Below the pieces are notes generated by a model. It searched no databases, was not told the origin of the DNA, and worked only from the letters and a program-made list of their open reading frames with translations. A program made the translations under genes and the position numbers. Positions 24,008 to 32,615 of a stretch of DNA of 64,000 nt are shown here, one piece after another; position 1 is the stretch's first letter, and each line of letters opens with the position of its first letter. The stretch is from Alphaproteobacteria bacterium (GTDB lineage: Bacteria > Pseudomonadota > Alphaproteobacteria > Rhodobacterales > Rhodobacteraceae). The DNA lies in NCBI GenBank assembly GCA_030425145.1, contig JAUHVK010000012.1:56437-120436 (forward strand). The letters are read 5' to 3'.

Positions 24008-26019
24008 ACAAGTGGCCATGGAAGATTGGTGAAGGATTGCAGAAGTCCTGGCGGGAAATCCCGTCCCAGTATCCAAGCAAGTCCGCAGATGAAGATGATC
24101 CCGGCCGCAGTGTAGCCTATTGTCGCCAGCCACCCGAGACCGGCGCGGATGCGGAAGAATGCGACCAAGAAGATCACGAGGGCGAGGATCAGCCCTAGAA
24201 GGAAGCTAAGAGCGAGCAGGGCGAAGAACCACGAAAGTGTCCCCCAGAGGCCGTAGCCGCTTTCGGCCGCTTCGGTGCCCTGTTCGAGGTCAATGAACAC
24301 CTCGTCCTCGGCGGACACGCGCCGCATCCGCCAGAGCAGAGCCAAACACCCCGCCAGTGTGATGAAACCCACGGTCATCGGGAAGACCCGGTCCTGGAAG
24401 CGCCCGACGCCCCACGAGTCGATGATGGTGATCGCAACATAAAGGGTCATCACACCGAGGAAGATCGCCGGTGCGACCTTGGCACCGGTGGGCGCGTCGA
24501 TGTTCTCGCGGATGTTCTTGGACTGCTTGATTCCAACCACCACTGAAATGACCGTCAGGATCAGGATGCCGATGGTCAGTGGGGACAGGATGTAGTCAAA
24601 ACCAAACTCAGGCCCGCGCCGAAAGCGTGCCGCAGCGATCTGCCAAGCCTGATTGACGAAAATCTCCGTCTGCTGAGACAAGACGAAGCCGATCAGGAAG
24701 GCTGGTCGGGAATAGTCAAACCGGCGGAGCATGATGCCGATGACACCGATTCCGATAAGTGCCACCAGATCGCCCAGGGATTGACGGGACTGAAACGCCG
24801 CAAAGGCGATGATCATGAAAAGAAATGGCGCCAGCAGCGTGAAGCGGATCGTCGTCAGGCGTGCGATCTGTGGGGACAAGAGGATGCAGAGCCCTGCACC
24901 AAAGACGTTGGCGAGCGCGAGCGACCAGACGATCGTATAGGTGATGTCCAGGTCGTTGCGGACCATCTGCGGGCCGGGCGTCATGTTGAGAAGGGCCAAC
25001 CCGCCAAGGAAGATCGCCATGGACCCCGAGCCCGGGATCCCAAAGATCAGCGTTGGAACAAGTCCGCCGCCTTCCTTTGCGTTGTTGGAGCTTTCTGGTG
25101 CCACGACGCCACGGATGTCGCCTTGGCCGAACATCGACCGGTCCTTGGCGGTTTGAACGGCAGAGCCATAGGCAAGCCAGTCCACCACGGACCCACCGAG
25201 GCCCGGGATCACGCCAACGAGTACGCCGATAGTGGCGCAGCGGATCGACAGCCACTTGTTCTGCCACCAGTCCTTAACGCCCTGCAACCAGCCATCGCCC
25301 AGCTGACCGGCACCGGCGATGGGTTTGTCCCGCCGCAGAAGAGAGACGATCTCGGGAATGGCGTAGATGCCGAGGCCGACGATGACCAACTGGAAGCCGT
25401 CTACGAGATAAGGCAAATCATAGGTCGACATGCGCAGGCTGCCGCCTGCCGGGGCAGCGCCGATCGTGCCCACCAGAAGGCCAACTCCTGCGGCAACAAC
25501 GCCCTTTAGAGGAACGCGTCCCGCGAGGATTGCCACCATTGACAGGCCAAGAACAGTAATCATCAGCATCTCAGGCAGGCCGAACGCGAGGATCAACGGG
25601 CGAGCAATGAAGATGAAGAAGGTCAGCACGACTGCACCGAAAAGCCCCCCGAAGAGGGACGAGGCGAAGGCTGCTGACAAGGCTCGGGCCGCATGGCCCT
25701 GCCGGGCCAGAGGGAAGCCGTCGAGCACGGTCGCCTGGCTGGCAGAGGAGCCGGGGATGCCAAGCAGAACAGAAGAAAAAGTGTCGGATGTCGGAATGAC
25801 GGCAATCAACCCGACCATCAGCGCAAGACCGCTGACTGGATCCATCCCGTACATGAACGGCAGAACCAGCGCGAGTCCGGCGATCCCGCCTAGGCCGGGC
25901 AGAACGCCGATAGACAGACCCAGCAGGACACCCGCCATAAGGTACATGAGCTGCACCGGGTGAAAAATCATAGTGAACGCGTCCGCCAGAGCCGGGAGCG
26001 CGGTTGCAAAAATATCCAT
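24004..26019 (-). CDS. Tripartite tricarboxylate transporter permease, TctA-TctB fusion
   Basis: 671 aa, longer than an ordinary TctA (about 500 aa). Residues 1-500 are the TctA large permease (MYLMAGVLLGLSIGVLPGLGGIAGLAL and GVLVGVIPGLGGSVVDWLAYG are its repeated motifs); residues about 510-671 form four further hydrophobic helices of TctB (DUF1468) type. No separate tctB gene is present, so the small subunit appears to be fused to the large one. It imports a tri- or dicarboxylate using the TctC protein encoded just upstream (77-bp gap). Coupled to the prpF-like gene by ATGA. Confidence 0.88.
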   Translation of the reverse strand: MDIFATALPALADAFTMIFHPVQLMYLMAGVLLGLSIGVLPGLGGIAGLALVLPFMYGMDPVSGLALMVGLIAVIPTSDTFSSVLLGIPGSSASQATVLDGFPLARQGHAARALSAAFASSLFGGLFGAVVLTFFIFIARPLILAFGLPEMLMITVLGLSMVAILAGRVPLKGVVAAGVGLLVGTIGAAPAGGSLRMSTYDLPYLVDGFQLVIVGLGIYAIPEIVSLLRRDKPIAGAGQLGDGWLQGVKDWWQNKWLSIRCATIGVLVGVIPGLGGSVVDWLAYGSAVQTAKDRSMFGQGDIRGVVAPESSNNAKEGGGLVPTLIFGIPGSGSMAIFLGGLALLNMTPGPQMVRNDLDITYTIVWSLALANVFGAGLCILLSPQIARLTTIRFTLLAPFLFMIIAFAAFQSRQSLGDLVALIGIGVIGIMLRRFDYSRPAFLIGFVLSQQTEIFVNQAWQIAAARFRRGPEFGFDYILSPLTIGILILTVISVVVGIKQSKNIRENIDAPTGAKVAPAIFLGVMTLYVAITIIDSWGVGRFQDRVFPMTVGFITLAGCLALLWRMRRVSAEDEVFIDLEQGTEAAESGYGLWGTLSWFFALLALSFLLGLILALVIFLVAFFRIRAGLGWLATIGYTAAGIIFICGLAWILGRDFPPGLLQSFTNLPWPLV

Positions 26020-26096
26020 GGTCTCGTCCCCTGCGCCGTCGACAAACGTTGCCCCACCCGGCGGCGGCCGGGTGGGGCTGTTGCGAGTTTAGCGCG

Positions 26097-27188
26097 TCAC
26101 TCGATCGTGATGCCGTAATCTTCCTTCAACCAGTTCAGGACGAAGGATTTGGCGTCAGCCGAAATGGACGTCGCCTGTTCGGTCGCGATCACGGCAGACT
26201 TGCCAGTCTGCTGCGGATAGACGCCCAGTTCTTTCGCCGAGATTTCAGCAAAGTCAGGGCGCGCCTTGACCGCGTTGAGGGCGGTTGTGAATGCGGCAAC
26301 GACGTCCGCCGAGGCAGAACCAGGCAGGTAGATCGTCTTCTGGTTTGCGAAACCGGCGATGAAGAACGCCTTGTACGCGTCCCATGCGGTGCCTTCGGTC
26401 TCACATGCTGCTGTTGCTTCACAGATTTCCTTGAAGCTCGGGAGGTCCGGGAATGTCGGGTCGCGGACGATGTTGCCGTCTTCGTCAAGAGAGCCCCAAG
26501 TGAAAACAGGAACTGCGAGGCCCTGCTCGACCAGTGGAACAACGTTGGCGAGGTAAGCCGAGGTGGTCTGATAGTCGATGTTGGCTTCGCCACGCTCGAA
26601 CATCAGGCGACCGTCGCCGCGACCTTCGACGCCGAATACCGGGTCGACCTGCAGGCCGAGCATCTTGAATGCCAGCAGTGGTACGAGGTCGAGCGTAGTC
26701 GCGCCCTGAGAGCCGTAGAGGAAGAATTCCTCGCTCAGGCCGTCCATGTCGCCGTCGAAACGCTCGGCCAGATCGGGCGGCAGGTAGACAACGCCGCCAG
26801 TGCCCGAAGCCAGAACGGGCTGCCAACCATTGTATTCATAGCGAACCCGGGGGTCGCCCAGAAGATAGGGGAACTTTGTCGAACCGGAATCGCCGAAGAT
26901 CAGCAGGCCGTCACCGCTGCCTTGGTTCGCTTCGAACCAGTTGGCACCTTCGGTCGAGCCAGCGCCAGGGCGGTAACGGACCACGACGGTCGGGTTGCCG
27001 GGCAGTGCTTCGCTCATCAGCGGCGCGTAGAAGTTAGCCCATTTTGCCGAGCCGCCGGACTCCGAGAACGGGATTACGTATTCGATGGTCTGGCCGGAAT
27101 AATCCTGAGCCATTGCGACGCTGGCTGAAAAGCCTGCCACCAGCCCGAATGCGCATGCCGCACCCGTCGCCTTTTCAAAAAATGTCAT
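26097..27188 (-). CDS. Tripartite tricarboxylate transporter substrate-binding protein (TctC/Bug family)
   Basis: 363-aa periplasmic binding protein with an N-terminal Sec signal (about residues 1-27, cleaved after VAMA-Q). The body has the Bug-type start (TIEYVIPFSESGGSAKWANFYAPLMSEAL) and PTVVVRYRPGAGSTEGANW. It captures the carboxylate for the TctA-B permease and is the first gene of the minus-strand operon, divergent from the GntR-tcuAB operon, so uptake and oxidation are probably under common control. It is a little longer than usual for this family. Confidence 0.88.
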   Translation of the reverse strand: MTFFEKATGAACAFGLVAGFSASVAMAQDYSGQTIEYVIPFSESGGSAKWANFYAPLMSEALPGNPTVVVRYRPGAGSTEGANWFEANQGSGDGLLIFGDSGSTKFPYLLGDPRVRYEYNGWQPVLASGTGGVVYLPPDLAERFDGDMDGLSEEFFLYGSQGATTLDLVPLLAFKMLGLQVDPVFGVEGRGDGRLMFERGEANIDYQTTSAYLANVVPLVEQGLAVPVFTWGSLDEDGNIVRDPTFPDLPSFKEICEATAACETEGTAWDAYKAFFIAGFANQKTIYLPGSASADVVAAFTTALNAVKARPDFAEISAKELGVYPQQTGKSAVIATEQATSISADAKSFVLNWLKEDYGITIE

Positions 27189-27210
27189 TTTTTCTCCTCC
27201 CTAGTGTTGT

Positions 27211-27227
27211 GGCCAGTGTTTCTGGCC
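27211..27227 (-). promoter_or_regulatory. Hairpin in the tctC leader
   Basis: GGCCAG-TGTTT-CTGGCC, perfect 6-bp stem, about 22 bp upstream of the tctC start in the 349-bp region between tctC and the GntR gene. It could be an operator or a leader hairpin. Apart from this and the repeat near the GntR start I see no other feature in that gap. Confidence 0.4.
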
Positions 27228-27495
27228 TTGCTAAAACTTTCTGCTGTTTCCTGAGTCTCTGCAAGAAGATCGAAGTTTGTCCCGCGGGTTGTCAGCCTCC
27301 TTCGGCGCATTGTTGGAATGCCATCGGTGAATTCTGTAACGCGATCGTCGCTGCATCGAAGTCAGCGATCATGCGCGTCGGCTGATTCAGTAAGGCGAAG
27401 CTGGGCCTGGCCGCCGCGACAAGCGTAGGCGTCATGAAGCGGTGTTTGGTTATTCTCAGTTCAGTCATCGGTCCGCATGGCTTGTTGCATTCAGG

Positions 27496-27514
27496 TGTAT
27501 CCAACTGTATCCAA
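27496..27514. promoter_or_regulatory. Tandem repeat, candidate GntR operator
   Basis: TGTATCCAA is repeated twice, separated by one base (27496-27504 and 27506-27514), 24 bp before the GTG of the GntR gene. FCD-type GntR proteins commonly bind short T/A-flanked dyads near their own promoter, so autoregulation through this element is plausible. Confidence 0.45.
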
Positions 27515-27537
27515 TTTGAAAAGAACAGAGTGAACCC

Positions 27538-28200
27538 GTGGCCGAAAGAAACCGTTCCAGCGAAACCAGACAGGGTCAGGACGCTTATGAAAAGCTGCTC
27601 CGCGCTATTCTGGATGCGCGGCTGAGGCCCGGTGACCGGATTGTGGAAACGGAGTTGGCATCTTTGCTGGGCCTGTCCCGGACGCCGATTCGAGAGGCCA
27701 TTCGGCAGTTGGAATCAGACGGCCTTGTGACCCATCAGCCGCGTATCGGCGCGACCGTCCGCAAGCTTGATTATTCCGAAGTGAACGAGCTTTACGAAAT
27801 GCGAGCAGTGCTGGAAGGCACAGCTGCACGGCTGGCCGCGCGTGGGGCTTCGGATATCGAATTGTCCGAACTTGATGCCATTAACGAAGATATGGCTGGC
27901 TCCTCGGACACGGCGCGATTGTCGGAGCTGAACAGCTTGTTCCACGGCGTGATCCTCAACGCAGCCCGGAACCGGTTCCTCGTGAAATCGGTCAGTGCGG
28001 TGCAGAAAACTTTGCTCATTCTTGGGCCGTCGACGCTCGCGGATGATGCCCGTGCGCGCGCTGCAAACAACGAACACAAGGCCATCGTGGCGGCACTTCG
28101 CGCCCGCGACGGCGACGCGGCGGAGGCACAGATGCGCGCTCATATCGAAGGTGCGCATCGGGCTCGGCTTCAACTACTTCGAACGGCGGGAATGGGATGA
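27538..28200 (+). CDS. GntR-family (FCD) transcriptional regulator
   Basis: 220 aa from a GTG start. N-terminal winged helix (LRPGDRIVETELASLLGLSRTPIREAIRQLESDGLV) and a helical FCD effector domain with the Asp/His metal-site pattern in SELNSLFHGVILNAARN and NNEHKAIVAALRARD. It overlaps tcuA by ATGA and is the first gene of the operon; it likely represses both this operon and the divergent TTT operon until a carboxylate effector binds. In other bacteria tcu genes are regulated by a LysR protein, TcuR, so this is a different regulatory arrangement. Confidence 0.9.
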   Translation: MAERNRSSETRQGQDAYEKLLRAILDARLRPGDRIVETELASLLGLSRTPIREAIRQLESDGLVTHQPRIGATVRKLDYSEVNELYEMRAVLEGTAARLAARGASDIELSELDAINEDMAGSSDTARLSELNSLFHGVILNAARNRFLVKSVSAVQKTLLILGPSTLADDARARAANNEHKAIVAALRARDGDAAEAQMRAHIEGAHRARLQLLRTAGMG

Positions 28201-29591
28201 TGGAACTCGAGTCATCAGGTTGGGATGTGATCGTCGCGGGCGGCGGCAATGCTGGCCTCTGTGCCGCGATCGAAGCGGCGGAGACAGGCGCGCGTGTCCT
28301 CATCCTCGATGCGGCGCCCAAGCCCTACAGGGGGGGCAACTCCCGTCACACCCGCAATTTCCGCTGCATGCATCGCGGCCCTCTTTCGGTGCTAACCGGC
28401 AGCTACGGCGAAGAAGAGTATTACGATGACCTACTGCGGGTGACGAAGGGCAAGACGGATGAAGACCTCGCCCGCATGACCATTCGCATGTCCGAAGAGT
28501 GCCTGCCTTGGATGGAAGCACATGGCGTCCGGTTCCAGCCTTCGCTGTCGGGCACGCTTTCGCTGTCACGCACAAATGCCTTTTTCCTCGGAGGGGGCAA
28601 GGCTCTGGTGAACGCGTACTACAACACTGCGGAGGATCTGGGTGTTTCTGTCGTCTATGATGCGAGTGTCGGACATGTCGTCATTGAAAACGGCCGTTTT
28701 ACAGGTCTGGAGGTCGACATCAGCGGCAAGACACATCTCATCGAAGGGCAGGCGCTTGTGATCGCATCGGGTGGATTTCAGGCGAACACCGATTGGTTGG
28801 CAGAGGCCTGGGGGCCGGCGGCGCGAAATTTTCTGATCCGCGGCACGCCCTACAATCGAGGCCGCATCCTACGTGACATGCTGGATCAAGGAGCTGAAAG
28901 CGTGGGTGATCCGACCCAATGCCATGCCGTCGCCATCGACGGGCGGGCGGCGCAGTTCGATGCAGGTATAGTCACACGGCTCGATTGCGTGCCCTTTTCC
29001 ATCGTGGTCAACCGAGATGGGCAGCGCTTTTATAACGAGGGCGAGGATGTTTGGCCAAAGCGCTACGCAATCTGGGGCCGGATTGTCGCCGCTCAACCCG
29101 AGCAGGTTGGATATGCCATCATCGACAGCAAAGCGGTCAACGACTTCATGCCGTCAGTATTCCCGCCAGAAACCGCCGACACGATCGAGGGGCTGGCACA
29201 AAAACTGGGACTTGCTGGCAACGCTCTTGCCGAGACGATCAGGGAGTACAACGCCGCCTGTCGTCCGGGGACTTTCGACGGGACCGATCTTGACCGGCTG
29301 TCCACTCAAGGGATCGAGCCGCCCAAGACCAACTGGGCCCGGCCGATCGATACGCCGCCCTATTTCGGATACGAGCTTCGGCCCGGTGTGACCTTCACCT
29401 ATCTCGGCTTGCGGGTGGATCGGACCGCGCAAGTGCAGACAGGCAATGGGCCGCTTTCGAATGTTTGGGCGGCGGGGGAAACCATGGCCGGATCAATCCT
29501 CGGGGAGGGGTATCTCGCGGGGTTTGGAATGACCATCGGAACCGTCTTTGGGCGTATCGCAGGACAGGAGGCCGCCAAGTATGTCGCTTGA
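28197..29591 (+). CDS. tcuA: FAD-dependent tricarballylate dehydrogenase TcuA-like
   Basis: 464-aa flavoprotein of the fumarate reductase/succinate dehydrogenase family: FAD motif VIVAGGGNAGLCAAIEAAE, GGNSRHTRNFRCMH, and a C-terminal FAD loop VWAAGETMAGSILGEGYLAGFGM. The size and the partner TcuB-like gene match TcuA, which oxidises tricarballylate to cis-aconitate. Related flavoproteins act on other dicarboxylates, so the substrate is inferred from the operon. Overlaps the GntR gene (ATGA) and the next gene by 11 bp. Confidence 0.87.
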   Translation: MMELESSGWDVIVAGGGNAGLCAAIEAAETGARVLILDAAPKPYRGGNSRHTRNFRCMHRGPLSVLTGSYGEEEYYDDLLRVTKGKTDEDLARMTIRMSEECLPWMEAHGVRFQPSLSGTLSLSRTNAFFLGGGKALVNAYYNTAEDLGVSVVYDASVGHVVIENGRFTGLEVDISGKTHLIEGQALVIASGGFQANTDWLAEAWGPAARNFLIRGTPYNRGRILRDMLDQGAESVGDPTQCHAVAIDGRAAQFDAGIVTRLDCVPFSIVVNRDGQRFYNEGEDVWPKRYAIWGRIVAAQPEQVGYAIIDSKAVNDFMPSVFPPETADTIEGLAQKLGLAGNALAETIREYNAACRPGTFDGTDLDRLSTQGIEPPKTNWARPIDTPPYFGYELRPGVTFTYLGLRVDRTAQVQTGNGPLSNVWAAGETMAGSILGEGYLAGFGMTIGTVFGRIAGQEAAKYVA

Positions 29592-30660
29592 TCTGACCCG
29601 ACCGGAAGGCGCTATCGCCGAGGCACGTCGGCAATCTGAAATCTGCAATGCCTGCCGCTACTGCGAGGGCTATTGCGATGTCTTCCCTGCTATGTTCGCA
29701 GAACGGACCTTTACCGATGGCGACATCACGCAGCTCGCCAATCTCTGCCATAACTGCCGGGGCTGTTACTACGCCTGCCAATACACGGAACCTCATGCAT
29801 TTGCGCTCAACATACCCGCCGCCTTGGCAGAGGTTCGGGCGGAAAGCTGGGAACGTTATGCCTGGCCGGGACGTCTTGGCGGCCTGTTCCATCGCTCGGG
29901 CGTGGCTGTCGCGGTGGCACTGGTAGTGGGCATCGCCGCACTCTTCATCGCGATGCGAGCGCTCGTCCCCGCCTCGGGTGAGGGGTTCTATGCCTATCTG
30001 TCCCACAGCATCATGGTGGCGATCTTCATGCCTGCCTTCCTGTTTCCGGTTCTGGCGCTGGTGATGGGCGTACGGCGGTATTGGGCAGAGGTGGGTGGCG
30101 CCCCGCTGCGCTGGGCGCATATGAAAGAGGCCGCTAGGCGAACCGCGTCAATGAAAAACCTGTCCGGCGGGCAGGGGCAGGGCTGCAATTTCGAAAAAGG
30201 CGACCGCTATTCGAACGCTCGGCGCCATGCGCATCAGGCGGTTCTGTACGGGTTTGTTCTGTGTTTCGCCTCCACCAGTTCGGGAACCTTGCTGCATTAT
30301 GTTTTCGGTTTGGAAGCGCCTTACAGCTTCTTCAGCCTTCCAAAGCTCCTTGGTGTTCCGGGCGGCATCCTTCTGACCATTGGTGCGGCAGGTCTGGTTG
30401 CGCTGAAGATGAAGGCTGATCCCGCGCTGGGTTCCGCCTCTCGGTGGGGCGGAGAAATGGGTTTCACGTTGCTTCTTGGCTTCACAGGGTTCAGTGGTCT
30501 TGTTCTTTATGCCGTGACGGGGACATCGCTGGTCTCGCTTATGCTGGCGGTCCACCTTGGGGCGGTCCTCGCACTGTTCCTGCTGACGCCCTATTCGAAG
30601 ATGGCTCACGGTGCCTATCGCTTTGCCGCGCTGGTCCGTGACGCCCAGAGGAGGGCGTGA
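29581..30660 (+). CDS. tcuB: TcuB-like 4Fe-4S/haem membrane protein (tricarballylate utilisation)
   Basis: 359 aa from ATG 29581, preceded by AGGAGG; the track start is 11 codons too early, inside tcuA. The N-terminus has two clusters of cysteines, CNACRYCEGYCDVFP and CHNCRGCYYACQY, for [4Fe-4S] centres; about six membrane helices follow, with histidines (RRHAHQAV, SGTLLHYVFG, AVHLGAV) suited to haem b ligation. TcuB re-oxidises the flavin of TcuA and passes electrons to the quinone pool. Adjacent genes overlap, supporting a TcuAB complex. Confidence 0.9.
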   Translation: MSLDLTRPEGAIAEARRQSEICNACRYCEGYCDVFPAMFAERTFTDGDITQLANLCHNCRGCYYACQYTEPHAFALNIPAALAEVRAESWERYAWPGRLGGLFHRSGVAVAVALVVGIAALFIAMRALVPASGEGFYAYLSHSIMVAIFMPAFLFPVLALVMGVRRYWAEVGGAPLRWAHMKEAARRTASMKNLSGGQGQGCNFEKGDRYSNARRHAHQAVLYGFVLCFASTSSGTLLHYVFGLEAPYSFFSLPKLLGVPGGILLTIGAAGLVALKMKADPALGSASRWGGEMGFTLLLGFTGFSGLVLYAVTGTSLVSLMLAVHLGAVLALFLLTPYSKMAHGAYRFAALVRDAQRRA

Positions 30661-31733
30661 TGCGCCTTCTTCTTCTACCCGGTGACGGGATTGGGCCAGA
30701 AATCGTTGCTGCAACGGTCCAGGTTTTGCGGGCCGCGAACGACGTTTTTTCTCTCGACCTGACCTTCGAAGAACGCTCGATTGGATTCGATGCATTGAAG
30801 GCGACCGGTACGACGATGCCGGAAGAGGTGCTTGATGCGGCTCGCGCGGCGGATGGTCTGATCATGGGGCCGGTGTCGCACAATGCGTATCCGCCCCGGT
30901 CGGAAGGTGGTGTGAACCCCTCGGCCATCCTGCGCAGTGGCCTCGATCTCTATGCCAACGTCCGCCCTGCACGAACGCGGGCAGGACTGGATGCACCGAG
31001 CCAGCGAACTTTTGATCTGGTTCTCTTCAGGGAGAATACCGAAGGCTTTTATGCTGACCGCAACATGCCTTCGGGACCGGCTGAATTTGCGCCCGACGCG
31101 GATATGGCGCTGGCCATGCGAAAGATCACCCGTCGTGCATCTGCCCGGATCGCGGACGCCGCATTCGCTGCAGCGGAGGCGCGCGAGGCCCGCAAGGTCA
31201 CGGCTGTCCACAAGGCCAATGTGTTGCGGTTGTCGGATGGGTTGTTCCTCGAAGAAACCCGTGCCGCCGCTGCACGACACCCTTCTGTCAGCTATGATGA
31301 GGTACTGGTCGACGCGATGGCGGCGCATTTGGTGCGGGAACCGGAAAGGTTCGATGTCATCGTCACGACCAACATGTTTGGGGACATCCTGTCCGATCTT
31401 GCGTCGGAGCTCTCGGGTGGGCTTGGACTTGCCGCATCTTTGAACCATGGGGACACTTACGCAATGGCGCAGGCGCAGCACGGATCGGCTCCGGACATTG
31501 CCGGTCAGGGCATCGCCAATCCCTCCTCTCTGATTGGCTCGGCATCCTTGCTCTTAGATTGGCTGGGGCGCACGCGGCAAGAACCTGCGCTGTCCAAGGC
31601 AGGACACGCGATTTCAACGGCGCTTGACCATGCCTTGCGCGACGTGATGGCCAGAACACCTGATATTGGCGGGAAAGGCTCGACGATGGTTTTTGCGAGC
31701 GCTGTAGCTGCACTGATGAAAGGTGAGGGTTGA
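30660..31733 (+). CDS. Isocitrate/isopropylmalate dehydrogenase family protein
   Basis: 357 aa. The ATG at 30660 shares its A with the TcuB stop (TGATG) and has GAGGAGGG ahead. Beta-decarboxylating dehydrogenase family: LLPGDGIGPEIV, the substrate Arg/Tyr motif LVLFRENTEGFYADR, the catalytic Lys in TAVHKANVLRLSDGLF, metal Asp residues in TNMFGDILSDLASEL and the NAD loop HGSAPDIAGQGIANP. It oxidises and decarboxylates a 2-hydroxy tri- or dicarboxylate. In this operon it may act on isocitrate or homologues formed from aconitate-type intermediates; tartrate or homoisocitrate dehydrogenase activity is also possible. Confidence 0.88.
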   Translation: MRLLLLPGDGIGPEIVAATVQVLRAANDVFSLDLTFEERSIGFDALKATGTTMPEEVLDAARAADGLIMGPVSHNAYPPRSEGGVNPSAILRSGLDLYANVRPARTRAGLDAPSQRTFDLVLFRENTEGFYADRNMPSGPAEFAPDADMALAMRKITRRASARIADAAFAAAEAREARKVTAVHKANVLRLSDGLFLEETRAAAARHPSVSYDEVLVDAMAAHLVREPERFDVIVTTNMFGDILSDLASELSGGLGLAASLNHGDTYAMAQAQHGSAPDIAGQGIANPSSLIGSASLLLDWLGRTRQEPALSKAGHAISTALDHALRDVMARTPDIGGKGSTMVFASAVAALMKGEG

Positions 31734-32404
31734 TGACAGATTTGCGGAGCCTCGCGCGGAACGGAGTACTGCATGTCGCAATAAACACAGGGAACCGAGC
31801 GCTGGTGAAGGCCGAGGGTGACATCTTGGGCGGGGTCAGCCCTGCGCTTGGCCGCCGTCTCGCAGAGCAGATCGGAGCCCGTTTCGAGCCAGTGATCTAC
31901 GATGGGGCAGGCAAGGTCTTCGAAGACGCCGGTGCGGACCGTTGGGATGTCGCCTTTTTGGCGATTGACCCGATGCGGGCAGAGCGGGTCAGCTTTACAC
32001 GCCCCTACCACGTGATCGAAGCAACTTATGCCGTGCGCGCGGATAGCGGTCTGAACGATCCTGAAGACGCGGATCAGGAAGGGGTGCGTGTCCTGACATC
32101 CGTTGGCTCCGCTTACGACATGTACCTGCGGGCGAACCTGTCTAATGCGAAGCTTGATCGGGAGGGAACACCAACGGAGAGTTTCCAGCGGTTCCGGGGC
32201 GGGGCTGGGGACGCGGTTGCAGGTGTCCGGGCCTCGTTGGACCGGTTTTTTTCGGGAGATGAAACGGTGCGCGTCCTGCCGGGTGTGTTGACCAAAGTGG
32301 AACAGGCGATGGTGTTAAATGGACCCGCACATCCTTCGGTCGCTTCTCTCGATACCTTTGTGTCAGAGGCCATTTCCTCGGGGTTCGTGGCGGACCAACT
32401 GTAG
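31733..32404 (+). CDS. Periplasmic-binding-like (type 2 SBP) domain protein lacking a signal peptide
   Basis: 223 aa; ATG 31733 overlaps the previous stop (TGATG). The fold is an amino-acid-type solute-binding domain: GVLHVAINTGNRALVKAEG, WDVAFLAIDPMRAERVSFTRPYHVIEATYAVR and GVRVLTSVGSAYDMYLRANL. The N-terminus, MTDLRSLARNGVLHVAI, has no hydrophobic signal, and no upstream in-frame extension adds one, so the protein should stay in the cytoplasm. It ends the tcu operon. Function unknown: a cytosolic ligand sensor, chaperone-like carrier or degenerate enzyme-like relative are options. Confidence 0.75.
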   Translation: MTDLRSLARNGVLHVAINTGNRALVKAEGDILGGVSPALGRRLAEQIGARFEPVIYDGAGKVFEDAGADRWDVAFLAIDPMRAERVSFTRPYHVIEATYAVRADSGLNDPEDADQEGVRVLTSVGSAYDMYLRANLSNAKLDREGTPTESFQRFRGGAGDAVAGVRASLDRFFSGDETVRVLPGVLTKVEQAMVLNGPAHPSVASLDTFVSEAISSGFVADQL

Positions 32405-32567
32405 GCTACTGTTTGATCGGAATTTGGCCGAAAGATCGCGCTCATGGGGTTTCTGGGCAAGCGCCATCTGTCAGCGGAAATCACACAGCGGTTGCAGGCA
32501 GTCCTGAATCAAAAAGATTGACCTTAAAGCCCTAGGTTCGCACACTCTTCAGATATTTGATCTGTGC

Positions 32568-32583
32568 GCGGAAGCGCTTCCGC
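32568..32583. promoter_or_regulatory. 16-bp perfect palindrome upstream of the caspase-like gene
   Basis: GCGGAAGCGCTTCCGC lies 32 bp before the ATG at 32616 in the 211-bp gap after the tcu operon. It can act as an operator or form a leader hairpin. The rest of the gap holds no convincing gene and no T-rich terminator that I can see. Confidence 0.5.
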
Positions 32584-32615
32584 AACACATCTTATGATTT
32601 GAGGGGTTGGTATTG

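Noticed and set aside
22997-24115. 372-aa plus-strand ORF opposite the PrpF-like gene
   Set aside because: Antisense shadow of a gene with full family motifs.
32444-32521. 25-codon ORF in the gap before the caspase-like gene
   Set aside because: No ribosome-binding site and no motif; more likely chance.
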